The notes: a model not told the origin generated them from the letters alone. 19,837 nt of DNA from Pseudomonadota bacterium (GCA_023432995.1 JAEZES010000042.1:1-19837); one strand, 5' to 3'; positions 1 through 7,359 are shown, numbered from the stretch's first letter. Numbers and translations are program-made.

Positions 1-118
1 GCGCTTGCGTGGCCGGGGGCGCCGCCGGCGCGGCGCCGGCAGCGTCGTCGCCTTGCTGGGAGCAGGCGGTCAGCACCGCCGCAGCCGAGGCTATCGTCAG
101 GACGGGGGGAAGGCGCAT
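1..118 (-). CDS. Putative lipoprotein, N-terminal part only (runs off left edge)
   Basis: Reading the minus strand from an ATG at 118 gives 39 codons with no stop before the window edge. They encode a lipoprotein signal peptide: a short N-region with one Arg, a hydrophobic stretch, and the lipobox L-T-A-C with the acylated Cys at residue 19, followed by S-Q-Q-G-D-D and then an Ala/Pro-rich linker. A good Shine-Dalgarno AGGAG sits about 6 bases upstream of the ATG (complement of 127-131 approx.), which supports the start. The mature domain lies outside the window, so the function cannot be named. The gene is divergent from tlyA, with only 85 bp between the two starts. The signal peptide and ribosome site are seen directly; a lipid-anchored periplasmic product is inferred. 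Confidence 0.72.
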   Translation of the reverse strand, partial: MRLPPVLTIASAAAVLTACSQQGDDAAGAAPAAPPATQA

Positions 119-203
119 CGGGGGCTCCTGTTGCGGCACGGGTCCGTCGGGCAAGCAACAAGCGCTGGCCTGCCCCGTTCCGTCGCCGTATCGGGCCGGG
201 AAG

Positions 204-938
204 ATGGAAAAGAGGCGCATCGATCAGTTGCTTGTCGAACGCGGGCTAGCCGAGAGCCGCGCCCGCGCGCAAGCGCTGGTCATGGCCGGGCTCGTATTCG
301 CCGGTGAAAGTCGCATCGACAAGCCGGGCCAACAGGTCCGCGCAGACGCGGTACTCGAGGTGCGGGGGCGCGACCATCCGTGGGTCGGTCGCGGCGGGGT
401 CAAGCTGGCCCACGCGCTCGACCATTTCGGGCTCGATCCGGCGGGCGCAGTGGCGATGGACATCGGCAGCTCGACCGGCGGCTTCACCGAGGTCCTCCTG
501 TCGCGCGGTGCGACCCATGTGTTCGCGGTCGATGTCGGCACCAACCAGCTCGCCTGGAAGCTGAGGCAGGATCCGCGCGTCACCGTGCTCGAGCAGACCA
601 ACGCCCGCGCGCTCACGCCCGTCGAGATCGATCGCGCCTGCGACTGGGTGGTATGCGACGCCTCGTTCATCGGCCTCGCCAAGGTGCTCGAGGTGCCGCT
701 TCGCCTCGCCGCCCCGCGCAGTACGCTGGTCGCGCTGATCAAGCCGCAGTTCGAGGTCGGCCGCGACGAGGTCGGCAAGGGCGGTATCGTTCGCGATCCG
801 GCGCTTCACGAGCGGGTATGCCAAGAGATCCGCGCATGGCTCGAGGCGAGCGGTTGGACCGTGATCGGCATCGCCGAAAGTCCGATCAAGGGCACCGAAG
901 GCAACGTCGAGTTCCTGGTCGCCGCGCGGCGGGAGTGA
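204..938 (+). CDS. tlyA: TlyA-family rRNA 2'-O-methyltransferase
   Basis: 244-residue protein with the usual TlyA layout: an N-terminal S4 RNA-binding domain (about residues 1-60, beginning MEKRRIDQLLVERGLAESRA) and an FtsJ/RrmJ-type SAM methyltransferase domain. Visible marks are W-V-G-R-G-G-V-K-L at 60-68, the SAM-binding loop D-I-G-S-S-T-G-G-F-T at 86-95, the V-V-C-D-A-S-F-I segment and the family signature K-P-Q-F-E. Known members methylate ribose 2'-OH of cytidines in 16S and/or 23S rRNA; the old name haemolysin A is not a demonstrated activity here. The ATG at 204 is chosen because the S4 domain starts there. The frame is open further upstream, but that part is low-complexity and overlaps the divergent lipoprotein gene. 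The ribosome site is weak (GGGAAG). It probably shares a transcript with tspO. Confidence 0.93.
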   Translation: MEKRRIDQLLVERGLAESRARAQALVMAGLVFAGESRIDKPGQQVRADAVLEVRGRDHPWVGRGGVKLAHALDHFGLDPAGAVAMDIGSSTGGFTEVLLSRGATHVFAVDVGTNQLAWKLRQDPRVTVLEQTNARALTPVEIDRACDWVVCDASFIGLAKVLEVPLRLAAPRSTLVALIKPQFEVGRDEVGKGGIVRDPALHERVCQEIRAWLEASGWTVIGIAESPIKGTEGNVEFLVAARRE

Positions 939-1004
939 TCAGCGACACTTCCCTCTTTGCACGCTCGCCGCCATATCCCTTCCGATTCGCCGACCGGAGC
1001 CTCG

Positions 1005-1559
1005 ATGAACCGCCTAGCTTCGCCCGCTCAGCTCCGCGCCAGCGTCCTGCGCTGGGCGCTTTTCCTCGTTCCGGCGGTCATGTTGCTCGGCTTCCTGTCG
1101 AGCCAGTATGCCGGCAGCACTGCCGATAATCCGTGGTTCGCGGCGCTGGAAAAGCCCGCGATATATCCGCCCCCGGCGACCTTCGGCATCGTCTGGACTG
1201 TGCTCTACGCGCTGATGGGCTTCACCTTCGCGCTGATTTGCGCCGCGTGGGGCGCGCGCTACCGGATGCCGGCGATCCTCGCGTTCCTGCTCCAACTGGC
1301 GCTCAACCTCGCCTGGTCTCCGGTGTTCTTCGGCGAGCATCGGATGGCGCTGGCGCTGGCCATCGTCGGGGCGCTCGACGCGGCCGTGCTGCTCACCGCC
1401 GTGCTTTTCTGGAAGGTGCGTCCGATCGCCGGAGCACTCTTGCTGCCCTATCTCGCGTGGGTGCTGTTCGCTACGGTGCTCAACTGGCAGTTCCTCGAGC
1501 TCAACCCCGCGGCCGACGGCGCGGAAGTCTCCAACGCGGTGCAACGCATCGAGCTTTAG
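1005..1559 (+). CDS. tspO: TspO/MBR family membrane protein
   Basis: 184-residue protein with five hydrophobic segments, as in TspO (bacterial homologue of the mitochondrial translocator protein, which binds porphyrins, haem and cholesterol-like ligands). Recognisable family motifs are K-P-A-I-Y-P-P-P followed by F-G-I-V-W-T-V-L-Y-A-L-M-G, then L-A-L-N-L-A-W-S-P-V-F-F-G, and near the C-terminus L-L-P-Y-L-A-W-V-L-F-A-T-V-L-N-W. The ATG at 1005 has a GGAG 5 bases upstream (996-999). A TTG at 957 would only add 16 residues without membrane character. The first membrane helix begins near residue 15 and the C-terminus is polar. It lies 66 bp after tlyA and 36 bp before ubiK, all on the same strand. 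A role in tetrapyrrole or stress physiology is family knowledge and not shown here. Confidence 0.92.
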   Translation: MNRLASPAQLRASVLRWALFLVPAVMLLGFLSSQYAGSTADNPWFAALEKPAIYPPPATFGIVWTVLYALMGFTFALICAAWGARYRMPAILAFLLQLALNLAWSPVFFGEHRMALALAIVGALDAAVLLTAVLFWKVRPIAGALLLPYLAWVLFATVLNWQFLELNPAADGAEVSNAVQRIEL

Positions 1560-1595
1560 CTTGCGCTCGACGCGGCCGACGACCAGATAGGCGCC

Positions 1596-1844
1596 ATGCA
1601 AAGCGACAATCCGCTCATTGCCGACTTCGTCAAGCTCGCCAACAGCGCGGCCGGTACGTTTGCCGGGATGACCCGCGAAGCGCGCGAAGGCGCGCGCGAG
1701 CGGCTCAAGGGCGCGCTCGGCGGGCTCGATTTCGTTTCCCGCGAGGAGTTCGACGCGGTCAAGGACATGGCCAGCCGCGCTCGCGAGGAATGCGCCAGGT
1801 TGGAGGCGCGCATCGCGGCGCTCGAAGCGAAGTCGGGCAAATAG
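1596..1844 (+). CDS. ubiK: UbiK/YqiC-type (BMFP) accessory factor
   Basis: Small 82-residue acidic/basic helical protein resembling the YqiC/UbiK (BMFP, formerly DUF526) family. The N-terminal half contains D-F-V-K-L-A-N-S-A-A-G and a middle segment G-L-D-F-V-S-R-E-E-F-D-A-V, which is the conserved family core. The C-terminal 30 residues form a predicted coiled coil (A-R-L-E-A-R-I-A-A-L-E-A-K). In Enterobacteria UbiK forms trimers, binds lipids and helps the aerobic ubiquinone biosynthesis complex; transferring that role here is inference. The start ATG at 1596 comes 36 bp after tspO, with no strong Shine-Dalgarno. Length fits the family (80-100 residues). Confidence 0.83.
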   Translation: MQSDNPLIADFVKLANSAAGTFAGMTREAREGARERLKGALGGLDFVSREEFDAVKDMASRAREECARLEARIAALEAKSGK

Positions 1845-1894
1845 GATCGTCCGCCAAGGCGCTGGGCGCCGCCGAGGGCTCCGTATTCCAGACT

Positions 1895-1906
1895 TGATGG
1901 CGCCAT
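1895..1906. repeat. 12-bp perfect palindrome upstream of recO
   Basis: GATGGCGCCATC reads the same on both strands and lies 60 bp before the recO start, in the 122-bp gap between ubiK and recO. A second looser dyad follows, CGCAA at about 1916 pairing with TTGCG at about 1935, with another GGCGCC between. It could be a protein-binding site or a small hairpin. In DNA this GC-rich a 12-bp palindrome can also arise by chance. Confidence 0.4.
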
Positions 1907-1966
1907 CGCGGCAGGCGCAAGCCCCGGCGCCGTTGCGTCTCGTCCTGAGAATTCTACTTAACGCCG

Positions 1967-2560
1967 ATGCACCTGCGGGCTCCCGCCATCTTTCTCGCCG
2001 CCCGCGCCCACGCGGAGACCGCGGTCGTCGCCCGGATGCTGACCGCGCCGCACGGGGTCATCGCGGCCTACGTCGCCGGCGGCCGAGGTCGTCGCATGCG
2101 CCCGGTGGTCATTCCCGGCAACATGGTCGAACTGGAGCTTTCGGCGCGGTCCGATACCCAGCTGCCGTTTGCCAGGCTCGAGCTGCTCGAAAGCCGCGGT
2201 CCCTGGCTCGGTGAGCCGCTGCCCGCGGCAGCGATCGGCTGGGCCTGCGCCCTCACCGCCGCCGCGCTGCCGGAGCGCCATCCCTACCCGTCGCTCTACC
2301 AGGCGCTCGCAGGCTTGCTCGGCGCCATTTGCCACGCGCCGTCGGCACGAGGCTGGGCGACCGCGCTGGTGGCCTACGAAACGCTGCTGCTGCGCGAGCT
2401 CGGCTACGGCGCCGGCGCGCCGCCGCAAGGCGATTTCGCCGCCGCCCTGGCGGCCATGGACCGGCTCGCCGGCCCGCTCGACCACTACCTGCTTGCCGAC
2501 CGTCGCGGCGATGTTATGGCCGCGCGCTCACGCCTGAGGGAACTGCTGGGACGGATATGA
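1967..2560 (+). CDS. recO: DNA repair protein RecO (short alphaproteobacterial form)
   Basis: 197-residue protein. Its N-terminal OB-fold shows A-P-A-I-F-L-A-A-R-A-H-A-E-T-A followed by a L-T-A-P-H-G-V segment and G-G-R-G-R-R, with P-V-V-I-P-G-N-M-V-E-L-E-L, the usual RecO N-terminal pattern. The rest is Ala/Leu-rich helices containing F-A-R-L-E-L-L-E-S and Y-E-T-L-L-L-R-E-L-G-Y-G. RecO works with RecF and RecR to load RecA on single-stranded gaps. Many RecO proteins are about 240 residues and carry a zinc-binding Cys cluster; this one is shorter and lacks it, as I recall for other sphingomonads. Its stop overlaps the leuB start as ATGA, so the two are probably translationally coupled. The ATG at 1967 has no strong ribosome site. 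Confidence 0.88.
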   Translation: MHLRAPAIFLAARAHAETAVVARMLTAPHGVIAAYVAGGRGRRMRPVVIPGNMVELELSARSDTQLPFARLELLESRGPWLGEPLPAAAIGWACALTAAALPERHPYPSLYQALAGLLGAICHAPSARGWATALVAYETLLLRELGYGAGAPPQGDFAAALAAMDRLAGPLDHYLLADRRGDVMAARSRLRELLGRI

Positions 2561-3615
2561 AGATCGCCTGCCTCGCCGGAGACGGGATCGGCCCCGAGAT
2601 CATGGACGAAGCGCGCCGTGTGCTCGCCGCGCTCGACCTGCCGGGGCTCACCGTGTGGGAAGGCGACGTCGGCGGGATCGGCTATCGCAGGCACGGCCAC
2701 CCGCTGCCGCCGGAGACGCTGGAGATGGCGAAGGCCGCCGATGCCGTGCTGTTCGGGGCCGTGGGCGACCCCGCGTGCGACGGGCTCGAGCGGCACCTGC
2801 GGCCGGAGCAGGCGATCCTCGGCCTGCGGCAGGCGCTCGGGCTCTTCGCCAACCTCAGGCCGGCGACGATGTTTCCGGGGCTCGAGGAGCTGTCGGCGCT
2901 GCGCCCCGAAATCGCTCGTACGATCGACCTCCTGATCGTTCGCGAGCTCAACGGCGACGTCTATTTCGGCGAGAAGGCGATCCGCACGCTGCCCGACGGC
3001 CGCCGCCAGGGTTACGATTTCATGTCCTACGCCGAGGACGAGGTCCGGCGGATCGCGCACGTCGCCTTCCGCGCGGCGCAGGGGCGCCGCAAACGCCTGT
3101 GCAGTGTCGACAAGGCCAACGTGCTCGAGACCAGCCAACTGTGGCGCGATGTGGTTATTGAAGTCGCCGCGGACTATCCCGACGTCGAGCTCAGCCACAT
3201 GTACGTCGACAACGCGGCGATGCAGCTCGTTCGCGACCCGGGCCAGTTCGATGTCGTCGTCACCGGCAACCTGTTCGGTGACATTCTGTCCGACCAGGCT
3301 TCGATGTGCGTCGGTTCGATCGGCCTGCTGGCCAGCGCTTCGCTCGGCGAGGCGCGGACCGCATTCGGCACCAAGGCCCTCTACGAGCCGATCCATGGCT
3401 CGGCGCCCGACATCGCCGGGCAGGGCAAGGCCAATCCGATGGCGATGATCCTCAGTCTGGCGATGCTGCTGCGCCACAGCCTCGGCCGCGAGGCCGATGC
3501 GGCGCGGGTCGAAGCCGCCGTGGCCAAGGCGCTCGCCGATGGGATCAAGGGCGCCGACCTCGGCGGCAGCGCGGGAACGGCCGAAATCGGCGAGGCGGTC
3601 CTTGCGCGACTCTGA
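2557..3615 (+). CDS. leuB: 3-isopropylmalate dehydrogenase
   Basis: 352-residue beta-decarboxylating dehydrogenase. It starts M-K-I-A-C-L-A-G-D-G-I-G-P-E, the NAD-site beginning of the isocitrate/isopropylmalate dehydrogenase family. Other marks are F-A-N-L-R-P (substrate Arg), R-E-L-N-G-D-V-Y-F-G-E (LeuB-type Arg and Tyr), S-V-D-K-A-N-V-L-E-T-S (catalytic Lys), V-D-N-A-A-M, N-L-F-G-D-I-L-S-D (metal-binding Asp residues) and E-P-I-H-G-S-A-P-D-I-A-G (NAD specificity loop). It oxidises and decarboxylates 3-isopropylmalate in leucine synthesis in the cytosol, using NAD and Mg2+ or Mn2+. leuC and leuD are not in this window. The start ATG overlaps the recO stop by four bases and fits the family N-terminus exactly. 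Related dehydrogenases (tartrate, homoisocitrate) are less likely given the leucine-type motifs. Confidence 0.92.
   Translation: MKIACLAGDGIGPEIMDEARRVLAALDLPGLTVWEGDVGGIGYRRHGHPLPPETLEMAKAADAVLFGAVGDPACDGLERHLRPEQAILGLRQALGLFANLRPATMFPGLEELSALRPEIARTIDLLIVRELNGDVYFGEKAIRTLPDGRRQGYDFMSYAEDEVRRIAHVAFRAAQGRRKRLCSVDKANVLETSQLWRDVVIEVAADYPDVELSHMYVDNAAMQLVRDPGQFDVVVTGNLFGDILSDQASMCVGSIGLLASASLGEARTAFGTKALYEPIHGSAPDIAGQGKANPMAMILSLAMLLRHSLGREADAARVEAAVAKALADGIKGADLGGSAGTAEIGEAVLARL
3592..3595 (+). promoter_or_regulatory. Ribosome binding site supporting a TTG start
   Basis: GAGG at 3592-3595 stands 6 bases before the TTG at 3602, inside the end of leuB. In this frame the only other starts that fit lie far upstream (ATG at 3497 or 3539) and would add residues read from inside leuB that are not part of a glycosyltransferase fold. 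This site therefore decides the start of the downstream gene. Confidence 0.5.
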
Positions 3616-4738
3616 GCGGTCCCCGCTCGAGCTCGCGGTCGTTCTGCCGACCTACAACGAGCGCGCCAACATCGTTCCGATGGTCGAACGGATCGAGGCC
3701 GCTCTGGGTCCGTCGGGTTGGGAAGCGATCTTCGTCGACGATGACAGCCGCGACGGTACGGCCGACGAGGCGCGCCGTCTGGCTGCGGTCGACCCGCGTG
3801 TCCGCGTGCTTCAACGGATTGGACGCCGCGGTCTCGCCAGCGCAGCCATCGAGGGCATGTGCGCCACGGCAGCGCCCGTGGTGGCGGTCATGGACGCCGA
3901 TCTGCAACACGACCCGGCGCTGCTCCCTGCCATGCTGGCTTCCCTCAGGACGGGGGAATGCGATCTGGCCGTCGCTTCGCGCTTCGCCCCCGGCGCCAGC
4001 ACCGAGGCTTGGAACGCGCCGCGCCGTGAGAGGGCGTCGACGCTGGCCAACGCGCTCGCGCGCAGGGTCACCGGCGTCGAGCTGTCCGACCCTCTGAGCG
4101 GCTTCTTCATGGTTCGCACCGCGATTGTCCGGCAAGACGCCCACCGCCTGTCGGGAATCGGCTTCAAGCTCCTGCTCGACATCCTGGCGACGGTCGAAGC
4201 GCCGTTGCGGGTCAAGGAGTTTCCGCTGCGTTTCGCCGCCCGGGTCGAAGGCGCGAGCAAGCTCGACCGCCGAGTCGTGTTCGAGTTCCTCGTCGGCCTC
4301 TACGACAAGTGGCTCGGCCGCATCGTGCCCACGCGCTACGCGCTGTTCGGCACCATCGGTGCGATGGGTGTGGTGGTCCACATGGCCGTACTGAGCGCCT
4401 TCCTGGCGGCGTTCGGCGGCAGTTTCGAACAGCACCTCGTCTCGAGCTTCGAGATAGGCCAGACGCTTGCCGCGCTGGTCGCGATGACTTTCAACTTCGT
4501 GCTCAACAACGCCCTGACGTATGCCGACCAGCGTCTTCGCGGCGTCTGGCCGATGCTGCGGGGATGGCTGAAGTTCGCGCTGACGTGCTCGGTCGGCCTG
4601 CTCGCCAACGTCGGGGTCGCTGCCGTGCTCGTGCGAATGGGAGCTCACGTCTATCCGGCCGCATTCGCCGGGATCGTCATCGGCTCGGTCTGGAACTACG
4701 CCCTGTCGAGCCGGTTCGTCTGGGGCCGCTTCCGCTGA
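3602..4738 (+). CDS. GT2 glycosyltransferase with C-terminal GtrA domain (polyprenyl-phosphate sugar synthase type)
   Basis: 378 residues. The N-terminal GT-A domain (about 8-240) has L-A-V-V-L-P-T-Y-N-E at 11-20, F-V-D-D-D-S-R-D-G-T at 44-53, and the metal/sugar-nucleotide motif D-A-D-L-Q-H-D-P at 98-105. These match the DPM1-like family, which transfers a sugar from a nucleotide donor to polyprenyl phosphate. The C-terminal GtrA domain (about 245-378) has four hydrophobic segments and ends N-Y-A-L-S-S-R-F-V-W, a typical GtrA finish; GtrA domains are proposed to help flip lipid-linked sugars. The start is taken as the TTG at 3602, overlapping leuB by 14 bases with GAGG upstream. The stop directly abuts the stop of the convergent GT39 gene. 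Pairing with a PMT-type enzyme suggests mannose or another hexose, but the sugar cannot be read from sequence. Confidence 0.88.
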   Translation: MRDSERSPLELAVVLPTYNERANIVPMVERIEAALGPSGWEAIFVDDDSRDGTADEARRLAAVDPRVRVLQRIGRRGLASAAIEGMCATAAPVVAVMDADLQHDPALLPAMLASLRTGECDLAVASRFAPGASTEAWNAPRRERASTLANALARRVTGVELSDPLSGFFMVRTAIVRQDAHRLSGIGFKLLLDILATVEAPLRVKEFPLRFAARVEGASKLDRRVVFEFLVGLYDKWLGRIVPTRYALFGTIGAMGVVVHMAVLSAFLAAFGGSFEQHLVSSFEIGQTLAALVAMTFNFVLNNALTYADQRLRGVWPMLRGWLKFALTCSVGLLANVGVAAVLVRMGAHVYPAAFAGIVIGSVWNYALSSRFVWGRFR

Positions 4739-4741
4739 TCA
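4736..4741. other. TGATCA: shared palindromic stop of two convergent genes
   Basis: The palindrome TGATCA supplies TGA to the + strand gene (4736-4738) and TGA to the - strand gene (4741-4739). The two coding regions end back to back with no spacer, so any terminator for either must lie inside the other gene. Confidence 0.9.
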
Positions 4742-6025
4742 GCGCCAGCTTTCGAGCCAGGCGTAGCGCAGGAACGCTTGCCCGTCGTCGAGCGGGGCCG
4801 CCGTCAGGATCGGCCAGAAATAGGCGAACAGGCCCGCGGTGAGCGTAAGCACCAGGACTACCGTTTTGTGCCACCGTCGCCGCCACAGCTCGTCGAGCGC
4901 CAGCGCGAGGCCGGCCATCAGAAAGCAGCCCGGCAGGAAGTAGTGATAATAGAACTGCACCGGCTTGGGCGCGACGATCCACATCCCTAGGCTGACCGCA
5001 TAGAGCACGAACACCGCCAATGCGTCCCACCGCCTGCGGAACAGGCCGGCCCAGCCGCACCACGCCATCGCCGGCAGGCCGATCACCATCGTCAGCGGAT
5101 TGCCGATCAGCAGGACGCCGCGCTGGGCGCCGTCGGCCACTTCGTAGAGGTACCAGATCGCCCTCCAGTTGCCGACCCATTCGTACCACACGCTCATGTA
5201 GGTGTGCGGTGCCACGACTTGCCCCTGCAGTTCGAGCATGTGCCGATGCCAGTCGACGAGCCCTCCCGGCTCGATCGCTCGCTCGGCGTACAGAAAGTTG
5301 GGCCAATAGCTGGCGGCGTAGGCGGCCAGCGGCACCAGGCCGAACCACAGGGTCGCTTCGGCCAGCGTCATCCCGGGCACCGGCGCCGAGCGATACGCTG
5401 TCACCAGGCGCCACCCCGCCGAGCGCGCGCGGACCGCGAGAAAGGCAAGCCCCGGCAGCACCGCCACGGGGATGGCGTTCCACTTCGCCGCCATTGCCAG
5501 CCCGAGCGAGAGGCCGGCGCCGGCCAGCCGCCAGCGCGCGGTCTCGGGTTCGCGCACCGCTCCCGCGCATTGCCAAAGGGCCACCATGACGAAGCTGGCC
5601 ATGAAGATGTCGAGCATCGCGATGCGCGACTGGACGAGCAGTGGAAACGCCGTGACCAGCAGCATCCCGCAGGCAACCGTGGCGAAGCGCGAGAGACTGG
5701 CGAACCACATCGCCCGCATGGCGGCGTAAAGGGCGAGAGTCCCGAACAGCGCGGACATCAGCCGCCAGCCGAGCGGCCGGTCGCCGAACAAGGCGATGCC
5801 GAGTGCGATGATTTCCTTGCCGAGCGGAGGGTGCTCGGGATTGGCCGGGTGCGACAGTGCGAGAATCGCCCGCGCCGCCGGCAGATAGTGCACCTCGTCG
5901 AAGAACGGCTTCGAGGGAACCGTCAGCCGGACCACGCACAGCCCGAAGAACGCCAGCACGATGACAGCGGTCCAGCCGAGGGGGTCCCTCGGGTGGTACG
6001 GAGGAGACGCTGCCGCGGGGCTCAT
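4739..6025 (-). CDS. GT39/PMT-type membrane glycosyltransferase (phospholipid-carrier dependent)
   Basis: 428-residue polytopic membrane protein with about ten or eleven hydrophobic segments. In the first external loop it has F-F-D-E-V-H-Y-L-P-A (Asp43-Glu44, the acidic pair required in protein O-mannosyltransferases) and then H-P-P-L-G-K at 65-70, both hallmarks of the PMT family. Residues about 250-300 (W-H-R-H-M and S-V-W-Y-E-W-V-G) resemble the loop before the C-terminal four-helix PMT region. Such enzymes transfer a sugar from polyprenyl phosphate to protein or glycolipid on the periplasmic face. Start: the ATG at 6025 is the only one near the N-terminus; no clear Shine-Dalgarno. It converges with the GT2/GtrA gene, a likely supplier of its donor, and is divergent from metZ. 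The target (protein, LPS or other glycan) is unknown. Confidence 0.88.
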   Translation of the reverse strand: MSPAAASPPYHPRDPLGWTAVIVLAFFGLCVVRLTVPSKPFFDEVHYLPAARAILALSHPANPEHPPLGKEIIALGIALFGDRPLGWRLMSALFGTLALYAAMRAMWFASLSRFATVACGMLLVTAFPLLVQSRIAMLDIFMASFVMVALWQCAGAVREPETARWRLAGAGLSLGLAMAAKWNAIPVAVLPGLAFLAVRARSAGWRLVTAYRSAPVPGMTLAEATLWFGLVPLAAYAASYWPNFLYAERAIEPGGLVDWHRHMLELQGQVVAPHTYMSVWYEWVGNWRAIWYLYEVADGAQRGVLLIGNPLTMVIGLPAMAWCGWAGLFRRRWDALAVFVLYAVSLGMWIVAPKPVQFYYHYFLPGCFLMAGLALALDELWRRRWHKTVVLVLTLTAGLFAYFWPILTAAPLDDGQAFLRYAWLESWR

Positions 6026-6081
6026 CGCCGCGGGCGCTTAGGCAGCGGCGCGGCCGGGCGCAAGCGGCGGCGTGACGGGCC

Positions 6082-6118
6082 GCAACGAGCGGGACCCGCG
6101 CGCCCCCTTTTTCGTTGC
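6082..6118 (+). promoter_or_regulatory. Inverted repeat with internal hairpin and T-run in the metZ leader
   Basis: GCAACGA (6082-6088) pairs perfectly with TCGTTGC (6112-6118). Between them is a small stem GCGG/CCGC (6089-6099), followed by C5 and then T5 running into the second arm. It lies in the 128-bp gap between the divergent PMT-type gene and metZ, 36 bp before the metZ start. In an RNA leader it could act as a terminator-like attenuator; as DNA it could be an operator. I see no match to the SAM-II riboswitch that precedes methionine genes in some alphaproteobacteria. Confidence 0.42.
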
Positions 6119-6153
6119 ACCACCGGCCGCGCCAGCCTTAGACGCGGCGCACG

Positions 6154-7359
6154 ATGAAGAAGACCACCGGTACCGATCGCTCGATGACTTCCAAGTGGCG
6201 CCCGCAGACCCGCGCGGTTCGCGCCGGCACCTGGCGCTCCGAGCAAGGGGAGACCAGCGAGGCGCTGTTCCTCACCTCGGGCTACGCCTACGACGACGCG
6301 GAGACCGCCGCTGCCCGCTTCCGCGGCGAGGTTCAGGGCATGACCTACTCGCGGTTGCAGAACCCGACCGTGGCCATGCTCGAGGAGCGGATCGCCGCGA
6401 TGGAGGGCGCCGAGGCCTGCCGCGTGCAGGCGAGCGGCATGGCGGCGATGACCGTGGCCCTGCTGTGCCAGCTCAGTCAGGGTGACCACGTGGTCGCCGG
6501 CCGCGCTGCGTTCGGATCGTGCCGGTGGATCCTCGACAACCTGTTCCCGCGTTTCGGAATCACGACGACGACGATCGACGCGCGCGACAACCAGGCGTGG
6601 GTCGACGCGATCCGGCCGAACACCAAGGTGTTCTTCTTCGAGACCCCGGCCAATCCGACGATGGACATCGTCGACCTCAAATTCGTTTGCGGCCTTGCGC
6701 GCGAGCGCGGCATCACCAGCGTCGTCGACAACGCCTTCGCCACGCCGGCGCTGCAACGGCCGCTCGAGTTCGGCGCCGACGTGGTGGCCTACTCGGCGAC
6801 CAAGCTGATGGACGGGCAGGGCCGGGTCCTCGCCGGCGCGGTATGCGGCACGCGGGAGTTCATCAACGACAAGCTCCTGGCGATGCAGCGCCACACCGGC
6901 CCCAATCTCTCGCCTTTCAACGCCTGGGTCGTGCTCAAGGGCCTCGAGACCCTGCACCTGCGCGCGCACCGCCAGAGCGAGAACGCGCTCGAGGTTGCAC
7001 GCTTCCTCGAGGGGCGCGTGCCGCGGATCAACTTTCCGGCGCTGCCCAGTCATGCGCAGCACGACCTGGCGGTGCGGCAGATGGATGCCTGCGGACCGAT
7101 CTTCTCGTTCGAGGTCGACGGCCGCGAGCAGGCCTTCAAACTGCTCAACGCGCTCGAGCTGATCGACATCTCGAACAACATCGGCGATTCGCGCTCGCTG
7201 ATGTGCCACAACGCTTCGACCACCCATTACTCGGTCAGTGCGGAGGCGCGCGAGGAGATGGGCGTGAGCGAGGGCATGCTGCGGCTCAACGTCGGCCTCG
7301 AGGACCCCCAGGACCTGATCGACGATCTCGACCAAGCCCTGGCGAAGGCCGGACTGTAG
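6154..7359 (+). CDS. metZ: O-succinylhomoserine sulfhydrylase
   Basis: 401-residue PLP enzyme of the Cys/Met metabolism (gamma) family. Visible marks: T-Y-S-R-L-Q-N-P-T (phosphate-binding Tyr/Arg of the neighbouring subunit), Q-A-S-G-M-A-A-M (cofactor phosphate loop), E-T-P-A-N-P-T-M, V-V-D-N-A-F-A-T-P (Asp contacting the pyridine N), and Y-S-A-T-K-L-M-D-G-Q-G-R with the Schiff-base lysine. It ends with R-L-N-V-G-L-E-D-P. The G-Q-G-R context and L-F-L-T-S-G-Y-A-Y near the N-terminus fit MetZ rather than MetB or MetC. MetZ makes homocysteine directly from O-succinylhomoserine and sulfide in methionine synthesis. The start at 6154 (M-K-K-T-T-G) matches related proteins as I remember them; an ATG at 6184 is the alternative. 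Ribosome sites are weak for both. Complete length, no odd features. Confidence 0.93.
   Translation: MKKTTGTDRSMTSKWRPQTRAVRAGTWRSEQGETSEALFLTSGYAYDDAETAAARFRGEVQGMTYSRLQNPTVAMLEERIAAMEGAEACRVQASGMAAMTVALLCQLSQGDHVVAGRAAFGSCRWILDNLFPRFGITTTTIDARDNQAWVDAIRPNTKVFFFETPANPTMDIVDLKFVCGLARERGITSVVDNAFATPALQRPLEFGADVVAYSATKLMDGQGRVLAGAVCGTREFINDKLLAMQRHTGPNLSPFNAWVVLKGLETLHLRAHRQSENALEVARFLEGRVPRINFPALPSHAQHDLAVRQMDACGPIFSFEVDGREQAFKLLNALELIDISNNIGDSRSLMCHNASTTHYSVSAEAREEMGVSEGMLRLNVGLEDPQDLIDDLDQALAKAGL

Noticed and set aside
9..203. N-terminal extension of tlyA
   Set aside because: The in-frame upstream part is not conserved-looking, precedes the S4 domain, and overlaps the divergent lipoprotein signal peptide and its ribosome site.
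204..938. TlyA as a haemolysin
   Set aside because: The historic name comes from indirect assays; the S4 and FtsJ-type domains support an rRNA methyltransferase.
6026..6153. SAM-II or other SAM riboswitch before metZ
   Set aside because: Expected for some alphaproteobacterial methionine genes, but the conserved pseudoknot core sequences are not seen; only the inverted repeat reported above is present.
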